A stretch of DNA of 64,000 bases from Terana coerulea. Its lineage: Eukaryota > Basidiomycota > Agaricomycetes > Polyporales > Phanerochaetaceae. The DNA lies in NCBI GenBank assembly GCA_024811115.1, contig JAKOGH010000696.1:248001-312000 (forward strand), read 5' to 3'. Both the position numbers and the translations under genes were made by a program. Below the pieces are notes generated by a model. The model was not told where the DNA came from. It did not search any database and saw only the letters and a program-made list of their open reading frames with translations. This document shows positions 33,311 through 43,244 of this stretch, one piece after another; position 1 is the stretch's first letter, and every line of letters begins with the position of its first letter.

Positions 33311-33410
33311 TGACGCCCTGTGACTGTTCCCTTACCTTATAAGGCTCTATTTGTACGGGACAAGCAAGGCGAGAAAATCTGGCGTTTCCGGTTTCATATG
33401 CAAAGCACTG
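33311..33410 (-). repeat. Right 100-bp terminal inverted repeat of the MITE
   Basis: Exact reverse complement of 32843-32942. Confidence 0.9.
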
Positions 33411-33412
33411 TA

Positions 33413-33721
33413 GTCAGGTGGATGGTAGTAGATACATCGGCATAGAGGTCAGTTGAGGGACCCCATTCAAAGATAGTCCAAGCGTCGCAGTCGAAGAAAA
33501 CGTTCAGCTCAAGTCAAGCCGCCTACCGTGGGCAGTAGTGTCTTGCCGAGATGCCAGCTCTAAGTGAACGATCAAATAAAGCAACTGAAGAGGTTTATCA
33601 CCAGGCCGGTGCCGCTGTCTGCGCGGGCATGAAGCTGATTCATATAAATACAATAATGTAGAGTACTAGTATAAAACATAATGCCGTTATTGCTCGTATA
33701 AAAGGAGTCGTATAGATGCAG
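33413..33721. other. Spacer between MITE and BTB-E
   Basis: About 310 bp holding the 3' flank of BTB-E; nothing else is supported. Confidence 0.45.
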
Positions 33722-34523
33722 TTACTTCCTCGAGGTGCCCGCACCGTGTGGAATTGATAGTCCCCATGCTTCCCTGATTCGTTGTCTCGCGAACCGTTCT
33801 CTCTTCGCAGGGCTCCTGGTCCTCGCCCGTCTATACTCATTCCGCAAGGTATGCACCCTCGTCAGGGTCTGCATTCCCATCCGTTCTCCTTCCTGGCTCG
33901 TTAGCTCCCTCTGCATCGTCACAAGACTCAGCACAGGGTTTACGAGCCACTCCTCGTCGTCCAGCTCGCCGACATCCATCCCCAGCGGGTCTTGCATGGA
34001 TGTGTATAATATGATGCGCTCGATTGAATCTTCCATGAGGGGTGTGAGTACCGTAAAGGCCACTTCCGAGAGCGCGGTGAACTTCCACAGCGAAGCAAAT
34101 CTGTAGACTGTCTTCCAGTCGTCCCATGACATATCGGTTTCTTGGAACGGACTGGGTGGATGAGGTTCAGAGTGCCATTGAGAGCTCAGAAGTTCTATAC
34201 ACTCACGTAGGATATATAGCCTTCAAGAATACCTCTAGCTCGCTCGCTCTGACGCTGTCTGGCAGCACCAAAGGACACTGGGGCGATCGTCCTTCCTGAG
34301 ACTGATCGGGTTCGCGAGCGACCCGCTCGAAGATGTCCCTAAAGAGCACAGAGCCCTGCTCAAACTCCCTCTTACTGACTTTGAACAAGACGTTTTCAGC
34401 CTAGATCAGCAAGACGATGTGGTTAGTGCAGTAGTTGTTGACAATGTAGTCAACTGGACGTACGAGGAGAAAGAGGTCCTCGAAGTAGAACGTGCCGGAC
34501 GCTCTAATCGTTGAACGTGTCAT
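33722..34523 (-). CDS. BTB/POZ-domain protein E (readable)
   Basis: About 227 residues in three exons: 34523-34464, 34400-34207 and 34151-33722, all joining in frame. The first exon gives MTRSTIRASGTFYFEDLFLL, the usual lead-in to a BTB domain; exon 2 continues AENVLFKVSKREFEQGS, VLFRDIFERV and ASELEVFLKAIYP. The helical C-terminal half has WDDWKTVYRFASLWKF, LVTMQRELTSQEGERMGM and a basic, Arg-rich end. It is more distant from A, B and D than they are from each other, so it is an older copy in the array. The start at 34523 gives an N-terminus of family length. Function and partners are unknown. Confidence 0.78.
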
Positions 34524-34916
34524 TATGAAACAGCGAAGAGGTAAAGCCAATACCGTCGACAGACGAACCTCTTATGTCCGGCCAGGTGACTCACCCCCTT
34601 TCTTGAGGCGCGGCTCCAACAACTGCGAGCATAGCCTTGCTCGTGATCGGTCAGAGACAACACTGCGTAACAGAACTCACGGACAAAGTTAACGGCATCG
34701 GTACTGGTGAGGCGCTGCACATACGATGCCCGATGCTGGCATCTTGAAGCCGTGATAAACTCTAACTTCCAAGCGCATCGGAAACATTGACAAGCAAGCC
34801 GCGCATACAGTCACTCATCGAAGAATGCTGGGCCGAGGAACACATCCTTCCATCCACGAAGTATGATACAGACATTGATCGATAATGTACATTGGTATGC
34901 GGTTCCAATTCCTGAT
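34524..34916. other. Spacer between BTB-E and the bli-3-like gene
   Basis: Promoter of BTB-E and 3' flank of the bli-3-like gene; no further gene is seen. Confidence 0.45.
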
Positions 34917-35684
34917 TTACTTGGTGTTGAGACCCTGAACGAGCTGTATCTACACATGGACGTCAGCCGCCGACACTACGGGCAATCGAAGTCGCAAACA
35001 TACCTCTGCACCGGTGATGGTGCGCAGCTCTCCAGGAGCAGCGGCCTTGCCCGTCGCCGCGCTGATCGCGATGTCTGCGGCCTTGGTGAGGATGTTGGCA
35101 GTGGAAAGCCAGTACCGGATTTCATCTGGGATGACTTCGATGACCGTGACGCGGGGTCGTGTTGGTCACCCTTGTGGATCCCATCCTTGAGATCACCGAA
35201 CCAGGCAGCGGTCCTAAATGAAGCATCAGGGTTCTGCTGAACTATCTATGCGTGGGCACATACAAGGGATGCCAATGCTTTGCGATGAGGTCTTTGTCCT
35301 GGCTAATCCTGGCCTTGCCCGAGTACGAAGCCCAGTGCGTTGTAGCCTCATCGTAGAAGGATACGTTGACGTGCGAGTCGTTCTCGAGTTCGTCGAACTT
35401 GTGGGATGCCTTGTTCGCGATGAAGACGAGGTTGACTTGGGTCGGGGAGAATGCTAGAGAAACGAACGATGAATTCAAGGACTCTGGAATGAGAGAAGTA
35501 GATACGCACGACCAGCAGGGGCCATGGCACGCGAGTGCAGCTCGCCGCTTGAAGAGCGCGTGGTGAGCATGCCGGTCTTCACCTTCTTGACGACGGTGTG
35601 AAGGCCCTCAATCTTCTCCTGAGGAGTAACATTGTGGTTCTCCGCCTTGGTGGTTTGGGGGTCGAGGTCCTTCTGGGTAGACAT
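34917..35684 (-). CDS. bli-3: bli-3 / general stress protein 26-like flavin split-barrel protein
   Basis: Pyridoxamine-phosphate-oxidase-like split-barrel protein, the family of Neurospora blue-light-induced bli-3 and bacterial general stress protein 26, which bind FMN or related flavins. The N-terminus MSTQKDLDPQTTKAENHN leads to KTGMLTTRSSSGELHSRAMA, then FSPTQVNLVFIANKASHKF, DSHVNVSFYD, WASYSGKARISQDKDLI, AWFGDLKDGIHKGDQHDP, DEIRYWLSTANI, and GELRTITGAE before the last short exon IQLVQGLNTK (stop 34919-34917). Introns are near 35,530-35,465, 35,270-35,205 and 34,990-34,950. One base is missing in a run of four G (plus strand, 35153-35156) between HDP and RVTVIEVIPDE; adding one restores the conserved reading. 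A TATA box lies about 50 bases upstream. Confidence 0.85.
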
Positions 35685-35734
35685 GGTGTGTGAGGTGGAA
35701 AGTGATGTGTTCTTGCCTCTTGGCGTGCTTTGGG

Positions 35735-35742
35735 CTTTTATA
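35735..35742 (-). promoter_or_regulatory. TATA box of the bli-3-like gene
   Basis: The minus strand reads tataaaag about 50 bases upstream of the start codon at 35684. Confidence 0.6.
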
Positions 35743-36248
35743 CGCGTAGCGAGACTGGGGTGAGCGGCACTCGATCCCCTCCTGCGTTTTGCTCCTCCGT
35801 GACATCATCCCTACCCATGGAGCATCGCCATTTCGCTCCTAGTTGACCCAATATTTGAGCCTTTTCTGGGAAATGTGCATAGTGAAAGAGAGCTCACCAT
35901 CATCTTCCCTGAGATTGCACCCACTCAGTCGGGTCTTTGCATGCACCAGACCCAGCCCACGTCTCTCGGCACAGAAGGCTGGATTTTGCGCCACAGCTTT
36001 GACGCCTTTGACGCTGCAGCGTGATTTTCTCGAGGGCATGTTCGTGTTCTTGGAGATGAAGACTTTTCGCCGTTCTGCGTGTAACAGAGTATGAAGCGTA
36101 GCTGGCGGGATGTACAGCACGGCGGTAACAAGACAAGGTTGACGAAAGCCTGGGCTATTCTGGGATCCCACACACTCTAGCGCGCTACACCACTGCCGAT
36201 GTCAACCTGCACCATGATGACTCGCATACCGCTTGACTTGCTACAACA
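35743..36248. other. Divergent promoter region, bli-3-like gene and aminotransferase
   Basis: About 500 bp between two divergently transcribed genes. The short frames in it do not look protein-like. Confidence 0.5.
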
Positions 36249-37878
36249 ATGTACACCACCGCTCGTCTCGCTAGACGGCTTCCGGCAGCCACAGCGGCGC
36301 CCCTGAGGCTTCAGTACGATGCACTTGGCTCGCTTGCCATCCCCTGACTGACCTCGAGATACGCTTTCCAGGCAGCGGTCGTTGGCGACACAGAACCACG
36401 CCTCCCTGGTCGAGTTTGGACAGAAGCATGTCACCGCTGGACTTGGACGCCAAATTGAAGGGGTCATGACCAAGGCGCAGGGCTCGTACGTGACCTTTGG
36501 AGACGGCCGGACGATGCTCGACTTCACCACCGGTATCGGTGTGACCAACCTTGGTGCGCACCATCAACGACCAGCTGCGTGGTCTACTGACATTTCGTTT
36601 GCAGGTCATTGCCATCCAAAGGTCAGCGCGGCCGCTGCAAAGCAATGCACGGAACTCGTGCACGGACAGTGCAGCCTTGCGTTCAACGAACCATACCTCC
36701 AACTCATCGAGAAGCTGCTGCCCATCATGCCCGACCCATCGCTGGACTCGTTCTTCCTGTGGAACTCTGGCTCAGAGGCTGTCGAGGCCTCGATCAAGAT
36801 GGCGCGGGCCATTACCGGGAAACAGAACATTATCGCGATGCAAGGCGGTTACCACGGTCGCACATACGGCGCTATGGCGGTCACGAAGAGCAAGACCATC
36901 TATAGCGAAGGATTCCATCCGTTGATGGTCAGCATTTCACGGACATAATGTATGTCGGACTAATAGAGCTGTTGCAGCCCGGTGTATTCACCATTCCTTA
37001 CCCCTACTGGCACCAAATGACAGTGCCTCCCCACCAATCTCAGGATATTACCGCCATGATGGCCATAAACCAACTCAAGCTACTTCTGCAGCAGCAAACG
37101 TCCGCGCGCGATACCGCAGCTATCATCATCGAACCGCTGCTGGGTGAGGGCGGGTACGTCCCCGCGCCGCCCATGTTTCTGCAAAGCGTCCGGCGGATCT
37201 GCGACGAGAACAACATCCTGCTGATCATCGACGAGGTGCAGTCTGGGTTCGGGCGGACAGGGAAAATGTTCAACATCGAGTACTCGGGCGTGCGGCCAGA
37301 CATCATGACGATTGCGAAGGGCCTCGCGAACGGGTTCCCGCTGAGCGGCGTCGTGAGCCGCAAGGAGCTGACGGACAAGCTGAAGCCGGGCTCGATGGGC
37401 GGCACGTATGCGGGTAACGCGGTGGCGTGCGCCGCGGCGGTCGCGGTCGCGGATGCGTTTAAGGAGGAGAAGATACTTGAGAACGTCAACGCTCGGTGAG
37501 TGAGTGAGCTTGGGATCGTGCACACAAGCTGATACCCTCCACAGCTCGAAGGAGCTCTTCGACGCTCTGAACGCGCTGCGCGCCAAGGAACACTTGAAGA
37601 AACTCGTCCTCGACGTGCGTGGACAGGGCCTCATGGTCGCCGTCGAGTTCGTGCCGCTGAACCACGACTACATCGACCCCTTCGCGGAGGACGGCGTCCC
37701 CGACAAGCTCGCCGCCCGTGTTGCGAAGAAGTGCCACGAGAAGGGCCTGCTGATTCTGACGACGAGCGTATACGAGGTCATCCGGTTCATCCCGCCGCTC
37801 AACATCTCAAAGGAGGACTTGGCGAAGGGTGTGCAGATCTTTGCCGAGGCCTTTGAGGAGGTCGTCCGTGAGGGGTGA
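36249..37878 (+). CDS. Class III aminotransferase, 4-aminobutyrate type, mitochondrial
   Basis: PLP-dependent omega-aminotransferase of class III, closest in motifs to 4-aminobutyrate aminotransferases. Exons: 36249-36313, 36372-36553, 36605-36927, 36978-37495, 37545-37878. The N-terminus (MYTTARLARRLPAATAAPLR) is rich in Arg and Ala without acids, like a mitochondrial presequence. Class marks: DFTTGIGVTNLGHCHPKV, NSGSEAVEASIKMAR, GGYHGRTYGAMA, EPLLGEGGY, IIDEVQSGFGRTGK and IAKGLANGFPLSG, whose Lys binds PLP, then MGGTYAGNAVACAAA. The C-terminal domain ends ISKEDLAKGVQIFAEAFEEV. The reading is clean with no correction. A fragment of its last exon is duplicated at 41.6-41.85 kb. The substrate could also be another omega-amino acid. 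Confidence 0.88.
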
Positions 37879-39273
37879 AAGACCACGCATACGTCACAAG
37901 TTGGGTGTATGTTCCGAAAAGGATCGGAAGTGAAACACTGTTGTACATCTAGCAATATCATCTTGGATACGTCAGTCCTCGGGCAAGATCTTGAGGGGAC
38001 AACCGTTTTTCAAAGGTAAGCACGACCGTTTGCTTGCACAGCGTGGTTGGTTCGCACGTGACTCCAGCGACATCGGCCGGACACGCACTCTTACTAGCCC
38101 GTCTGGATAATATTGGCTTCTGCCAATGTTGTGATGAAGGACAGGGTCTTTCCAAAGTGCTATACCGATCTCGCCTCCTTTTACGGATGGCTGAGACGTG
38201 ATCTCAAGGGGCCGTCCAGCCATATTTTACCTTGGCTAGGCGGCGGGTTAGATGAGAACTCGACAGTGCTTTTGGTACTTCCTCTCATGCCTGTAGTACG
38301 CGATGAATTTTGGTGGGACAGAAAATTCTACGGATATTGTTCGCGGTACATGCGATATTTTATCTGATTTTTGCACAGTCTTCGCGAAGGTTTTACGCTT
38401 CGCACAGGGGGAACGGGATCATTTCCGGATTTGGGAGGTCGGCGTGGTGGCGTTTACAGTTCGGGATCTCCCGGCCAAGTTGGAGACTACTCCGAGCCTT
38501 GTTATGTCCGCCCATCGTCATCCAGAGGCTCTCCTGAAAGCATGTTCTGCCGCACTTCGATGTAGGTGGATCACCAGGAGGTAACGCGTGGGAATTATCA
38601 GCACATCTCTCTTATGGTGGTGCTCCGGAGCTGACCGATATACTTAGATAGATGAACAGGAGAAGCACTGCCAGTTAGCCACCACTGACAACTCAGAAAT
38701 GGACCAATTCTGGCATGAGGTTGCTCGGTAAGATTTCTTCGATCCAACTGGCTGATGCAAATTGCAATTCACACACCTCAAACCAAACACAACTGCGCCA
38801 GTGGACCCGGACCCGCGCCCTCCGGTACGTGTAGCATCATGTAGCTCACACGTCCAATGCAATTTGAAGGTACATTTGAATTTACTGAGTATTGCACTGG
38901 TATTAGAATGAAGTTGCGATATCCCCTCGTACGTGCTGTCCCTCGCAGGTGGGCGCAGTAGCTGCGAGCCTCGGCGAGGCTTACCTGTGTCATGACGAGT
39001 AGTAACAAGCATCTGTCAGTCCTCACCACATGTCACAAGGAGCTACTGAAGCGATACTGTCTAAGAACGCTATTGTCCAGCATTTCTCCGGTCGGACTCG
39101 CATGGACTCTTCCGAGTCCTCTGGCGCAGAATGCTCATCCCTCGTTGGGAGGTGTATTCGCATGAGAAATGGTCTTGGTGTCAGTTGAGTACCATTGTTC
39201 GGTACTCCATGAAGCATATATTGCGATTGATGCCTTCTGCTTGAGGGCATGCTCTCAGCACCCAATCCTTGTC
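37879..39273. other. 1.4-kb spacer, duplicated at 41.85-43.24 kb
   Basis: 3' flank of the aminotransferase and upstream region of the first plus-strand DUF6533 gene. Many stretches recur with about 75-80% identity (by eye) in the second spacer, for example cgtcatccagagg near 38,517 and 42,506, and the gtatgc-containing 3' flank after the aminotransferase stop. No reading frame is preserved between the two copies, so I see no gene here. Confidence 0.5.
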
Positions 39274-41001
39274 ATGGCTTCGTCAACTCCCACTCACTTA
39301 TTCCTCAACATCGCGGTACTCCGAGCCTTCACCAGCTTGTAAGTCACTGTACATGTTGTGTGAGTCTCTGCCTGACCAGACATGAACATTCTTTAGGAAA
39401 ACTTCATCGTACATCGACTCTGCTGCCAGTGGTAAGCATACGCCGTTTTTGGCCCAACATAGATATTCACTAATCAGATCTACAAAGCCCTATTCTTCTA
39501 CGACTATCTGCTGACATTCGCAGATGAGTTGGAATATGTCTGGAGTCGTAGATTCTCTGGAGCCACGGCCATCTTCCTCCTGAACCGATACGCGTCGTTC
39601 CTCAATCGTCTCCTAAGGTCGTCCCAACTGCCAGCGTTGCAGGTCATCCTGAGCATGCTCTTGGAGCTATCAATAGTTCCTTCGAGCTTACAGCGAGAGA
39701 ATCCTGGAACGAGGTGCGTTGATCCCATTCAGTACCAGCCTATACACCCATACCAGCATACAGGCCTACTGGAAGTTGCAATGAGCCTGTCTGGAGATTG
39801 AGTCAGATTTGCTCAGCAGCAATATACCTTGCAGTGGCTCGTGAGTGACATATTTGCTGAAGCCGATACAAAAGACTCTCACTATTTTGCATTACGATCA
39901 GTCTTCTCTGCGCTCCGCTTGTATGTGATCTCTGGCAAGAATCGAATTATCCTCGTGCTAGTTCTGCTACTTGGATTTGTCACTCCGAGTGTAAATCTTG
40001 TAAGTCAGTATGAATATTTCGGGGACGTCGGGTCTGACGCCCAAAGGTCTTTAACTCGGGAATAAACTTCCAAGCATTGGACAACACTGATTTTGATTCC
40101 GCTGGCTCGTCCGTGAATCGATGCCATCAGTTGGTCAGAGTAAGTTCTGCGGCAGAACTTCCTGTGTACGTCCTACAACTCTTAACATGACAAACGGCGA
40201 CCAAATAGCAACATACGCATATTGATTACTCAGCTGTAGGTACTTCAGATAGAATGCTACGTAGCGATTTGAACTGACCCGATGTCGAAGTGCTAGCGGG
40301 CGGAATCGCAGCAGCCTTGACAGAAGGCATTGTTCTGGCCGTGACCTGGGCGAAAACCTTTAGCGTCTTCAAAATGTTGAGGAAGATGAAGGTCCAGCCT
40401 GGTGTCACAGGCTTGATACTGCGCGATGGTGCGCTGCATTCGTTTTGTCGTGCAATACCTACCTTCTAACGACACCTGCGCTCAGGAACACTATTCTCAA
40501 TGTATGTGGACACGATACATGTCCACGCTACAACAATAGTGCTCACGTGGGATCAGGGTTCTCTTCGCGATCCAAATCATTACTTTGCTCTGCTTCCGCT
40601 TCCGAGTAGGTGCACGCCTCATTTCTTCCATATTCTCAAGCTCACGCGCTCTTATGCCCAGGATTCGCTTTCGGGAATACAGACCTTTACAGACACGTTA
40701 GTATCTCCAATCTGGGGTGAATGACTCACTTATGCGAGGCTCCTCATCTAGCCTCTCTTCGATCGCACTTTCGCACTTTATGCTCAATCTCCGCACCGCT
40801 GAGTTCCGTGCGGGGCGCGGTGCCGACACCACACTCGGAGCCGTGAATCTCTCTGACCATTCGCGGCTTTCGCTTGCAACTGGCACTCCGTCCAGTGTTA
40901 TAGGCAACTTGGGGGCTGCTTTGAGTCTCGATTACGATGAGGAAGACGAGGATAATTCGTGCCGTAGGGCGGATAGGCACTGCAGCGTACGAGTATCATA
41001 G
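39274..41001 (+). CDS. DUF6533-domain membrane protein, tandem copy 1 (possibly broken)
   Basis: Paralogue of the gene at 43.2 kb, exon by exon. It starts MASSTPTHLFLNIAVLRAFT at 39274. A small exon YIDSAAS joins ALFFYDYLLTFADELEYVW at 39488, followed by RRFSGATAIFLLNRYASFL, CSAAIYLAVA, FSALRLYVISGKN, GFVTPSVNL, VFNSGINFQALDN, AAALTEGIVLAVTWAKTF and LILRDG, then ALSHFMLNLRTAEF in the tail. Two defects set it apart. Where copy 2 has the acceptor ccaag before GTTGAAGTG, this copy reads cccga (about 40,288), so the normal splice is lost. One base is missing in the tail (about 40,950-40,980), so translation ends at 41001 although similarity to copy 2 continues to about 41,120. It is a membrane protein of unknown function if functional. 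Confidence 0.6.
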
Positions 41002-41389
41002 AGGCAGCATCCAACGGCGACCCGCTGGCAACGGGGATTATTCTGGACTTGCTCAAGAACCCCAAAAGAAATCCCGAGCAGCCTGAACTTGTGTTTTCAC
41101 GCACAGCCAAACGGAATACAATGTGATGGCTACTGCATAGCTGCTCGGAAGATACTCGTAGCATTAGCCTGAGACAAGGACTGACTGGCATTCTGTTTGT
41201 TTACTGTCAGCAACGGAGGCTGTGGCCGGAAAACACTGCCAGAACACGCACGAATTCTGCCCAATCCTCACTGTACCATGAAGTATTTGGGAATAGAGCG
41301 TTGTGGTAATCATTCATTTCTCGAACGAACGTACCACAAGGGAACCCATGTTGAAGGCTTGAAGCTAAATCCGCCGGAGGCACGGTGAA

Positions 41390-41572
41390 AGGAGCCCGGA
41401 GTCCTTGTTGCTCCTTGTGCCCTCGTGCCCTCGTGGACGGACCCGGAATTGCCCTCCTTCAATTAGGCGCCTCTCTTCAGATCTCAGACCCGACCACAAC
41501 CAACCATACTTAACGTGCACACGAGTCTCAATCATCTTCACAAATCCAAGCAGAGATGTCTGGAGTATAAGT
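41390..41572 (+). other. Duplicate of the F-box gene promoter and start
   Basis: Matches 45,370-45,530 (upstream of the plus-strand F-box gene): cggagtccttg, ggacccgg, aattaggcgc/aattagacgc, cgaccacaacca, aatcttca-type and atgtctggag. The copied ATG (about 41,556) is followed after three codons by a stop. Similarity ends abruptly near 41,572, where aminotransferase sequence begins. Confidence 0.7.
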
Positions 41573-41851
41573 TAATGCTTGATGTATACCTGCGCGGACA
41601 GGGCCTCATGGCCGCCGTCGAGTTCGTGTCATCGCACCAGCAATACCTCGACCCTTCGTGGAGGAGGGTGTCCCCGACAAGCTCGCCATCCATGTTGCGA
41701 AGAAGTGCCACGAGAAGGCCTGCAGATTACGACCACGAGCGTATACGAGGTCATCCCGCTCATCTCGCCGCCCAACATCTCGAAGGAGGACCTGGCGAAG
41801 GGCTTGAAGATCTTTGCCGAGTACGTTGAAGAGGTGGTCTGTGAGGGGTAA
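41573..41851 (+). pseudogene. Fragment of the aminotransferase last exon
   Basis: Corresponds to about 37,605-37,878 of the intact gene: RGQGLMAAVEFVSSHQQYLD in one frame, then, after small deletions near 41,650-41,725, TTSVYEVIPLISPPNISKED and LKIFAEYVEEVVCEG in another. The upstream exons with all catalytic residues are absent. It has no function as an enzyme and marks the start of the second duplication unit. Confidence 0.85.
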
Positions 41852-43244
41852 AAACTAGTGAAAGACCACGCATACTCCAGTTCAAGATAGAGGTATGCTC
41901 CGGAATGGATTGGCAAAGAAGCGCGTATCTAGCAATATTAGCCTTCCAGGATGTATATACGCCCTCAAGCGTAACCTCGAAGGACAACGGTTTCCACAGG
42001 TAAGCACACCCATCTGCTTGCACAGCAGGGTTGATTGAACTTAGTCCGCACGCAGCTCCCGGGACATCAGCCACATGCGCCCTCTTTCCAAATCATATAG
42101 ATAACGATGTTGGTTTCTACTAACGTTGCGATGAAGGAAGGGTTTTGCAAAGTGGTATTCTGATCTCACTTCTTTTGGGAATGGCCGAGGCATGATTTCA
42201 GGGGGGGGGTCCAGCCGTACTTCACCCTGGCTGCGCAGTGAGTTCGATAACAACTCGATAGCCTCGCTGTTTGTACTAATCTCATCCCAGCGGTAGTAAG
42301 CAGCGATGTATATTGCCGGAATACAAGCTCTACACATCGCCTTGGACAGAAGCAAGATTGAATGTTGAATGCTTAGGGTTGCGTACTGGGATGATGCGCC
42401 TCGGTCTAGGCCTCCACGCTGAGAGGCCATTTCCGGATTTGGAAGATCGGCATGGTGGCGTTTAGACTCTCCCGGTCCATCCAAATCTTGCTTTGTCCAT
42501 TCATCGTCATCCAGAGGGTCTCTTGAGAAGATGTTCTGTCGTAATGAAGTGTACGTAGACTACAAAGTATGAGATGGGATGCATCAACATATCTCATGGT
42601 GTTGTCTTGGCAGGAGCTGGCCGACGGGGACAGGTGCACCGTGCCTGCGACGCTCTGATGAACAAGAGAAGCACCATTCAAACTATCACCGACAATGTAA
42701 TGACGGACCAATCCTGGCATGCAGTCGCTCCTCATGATTCCTTCGATGAAACTATCAGCGATGAGCACTGCAATCAACATGCCTCAGACAACTCAACTAC
42801 ACCAAGTGGTCCCGTGGTCCCCGCTGGTACGTGAAGTATCGCGCATTTAGATTCGCTAAGCATTACACTGGTACTAGGGTGAGCCCACGACAGTCTCTCG
42901 AACATGCTGATTCTCATATACCATAGGTAGTCGCAGTAGTTGCGAAGTGGTCATCTTACCGCAGTCGTCACGGGTGACAACAAACATCTGTCAGTCTACA
43001 CCATTTATCATCAAAGCCTATTGACTGAGGCAGTATTGTTCAAGCATGGCGTCACCTGACTTTTCTCCGGTTGCGCTCGCATGGCCTCTTCCTTCTGCGT
43101 AAAATATCTATCCTCATTGGGGATGTGTATTCACATGAGACGTGATCTTATCTGTCGCAGAAATTATTTCATACTCCGTAAACTACAAATGGCGATGGCT
43201 ACCTTCCACGCAGTAGGGGATTCTCTCAGCACCAGATCTTTGCT
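41852..43244. other. Second copy of the aminotransferase-DUF6533 spacer
   Basis: Diverged copy of 37,879-39,273, in the same order. It contains a run of nine to ten G near 42,201. No gene is supported. Confidence 0.5.

Larger units (their letters stand above)
32843..33410. mobile_element. 568-bp TA-flanked MITE with perfect 100-bp terminal inverted repeats
   Basis: Starts cagtgctttgcatatgaaac and ends with the exact reverse complement; the two 100-base ends are identical over their whole length. TA stands on both sides (32841-32842 and 33411-33412), as expected for the Tc1/mariner superfamily. The CAGT start recalls Fot1/pogo-type elements, which is inference. The 368-bp middle has no transposase frame, so the element is non-autonomous. 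The lack of any mismatch between the ends points to very recent insertion. Confidence 0.88.

Noticed and set aside
33735..34106. 123-residue plus-strand frame
   Set aside because: Antisense to the last exon of BTB-E, which has the family motifs and correct splice sites.
36271..36702. 143-residue minus-strand frame at the aminotransferase 5' end
   Set aside because: It crosses two introns of the plus-strand gene and has no domain.
42201..42210. Run of G as a possible G-quadruplex
   Set aside because: A single G run, not four spaced runs; more likely an error-prone homopolymer.
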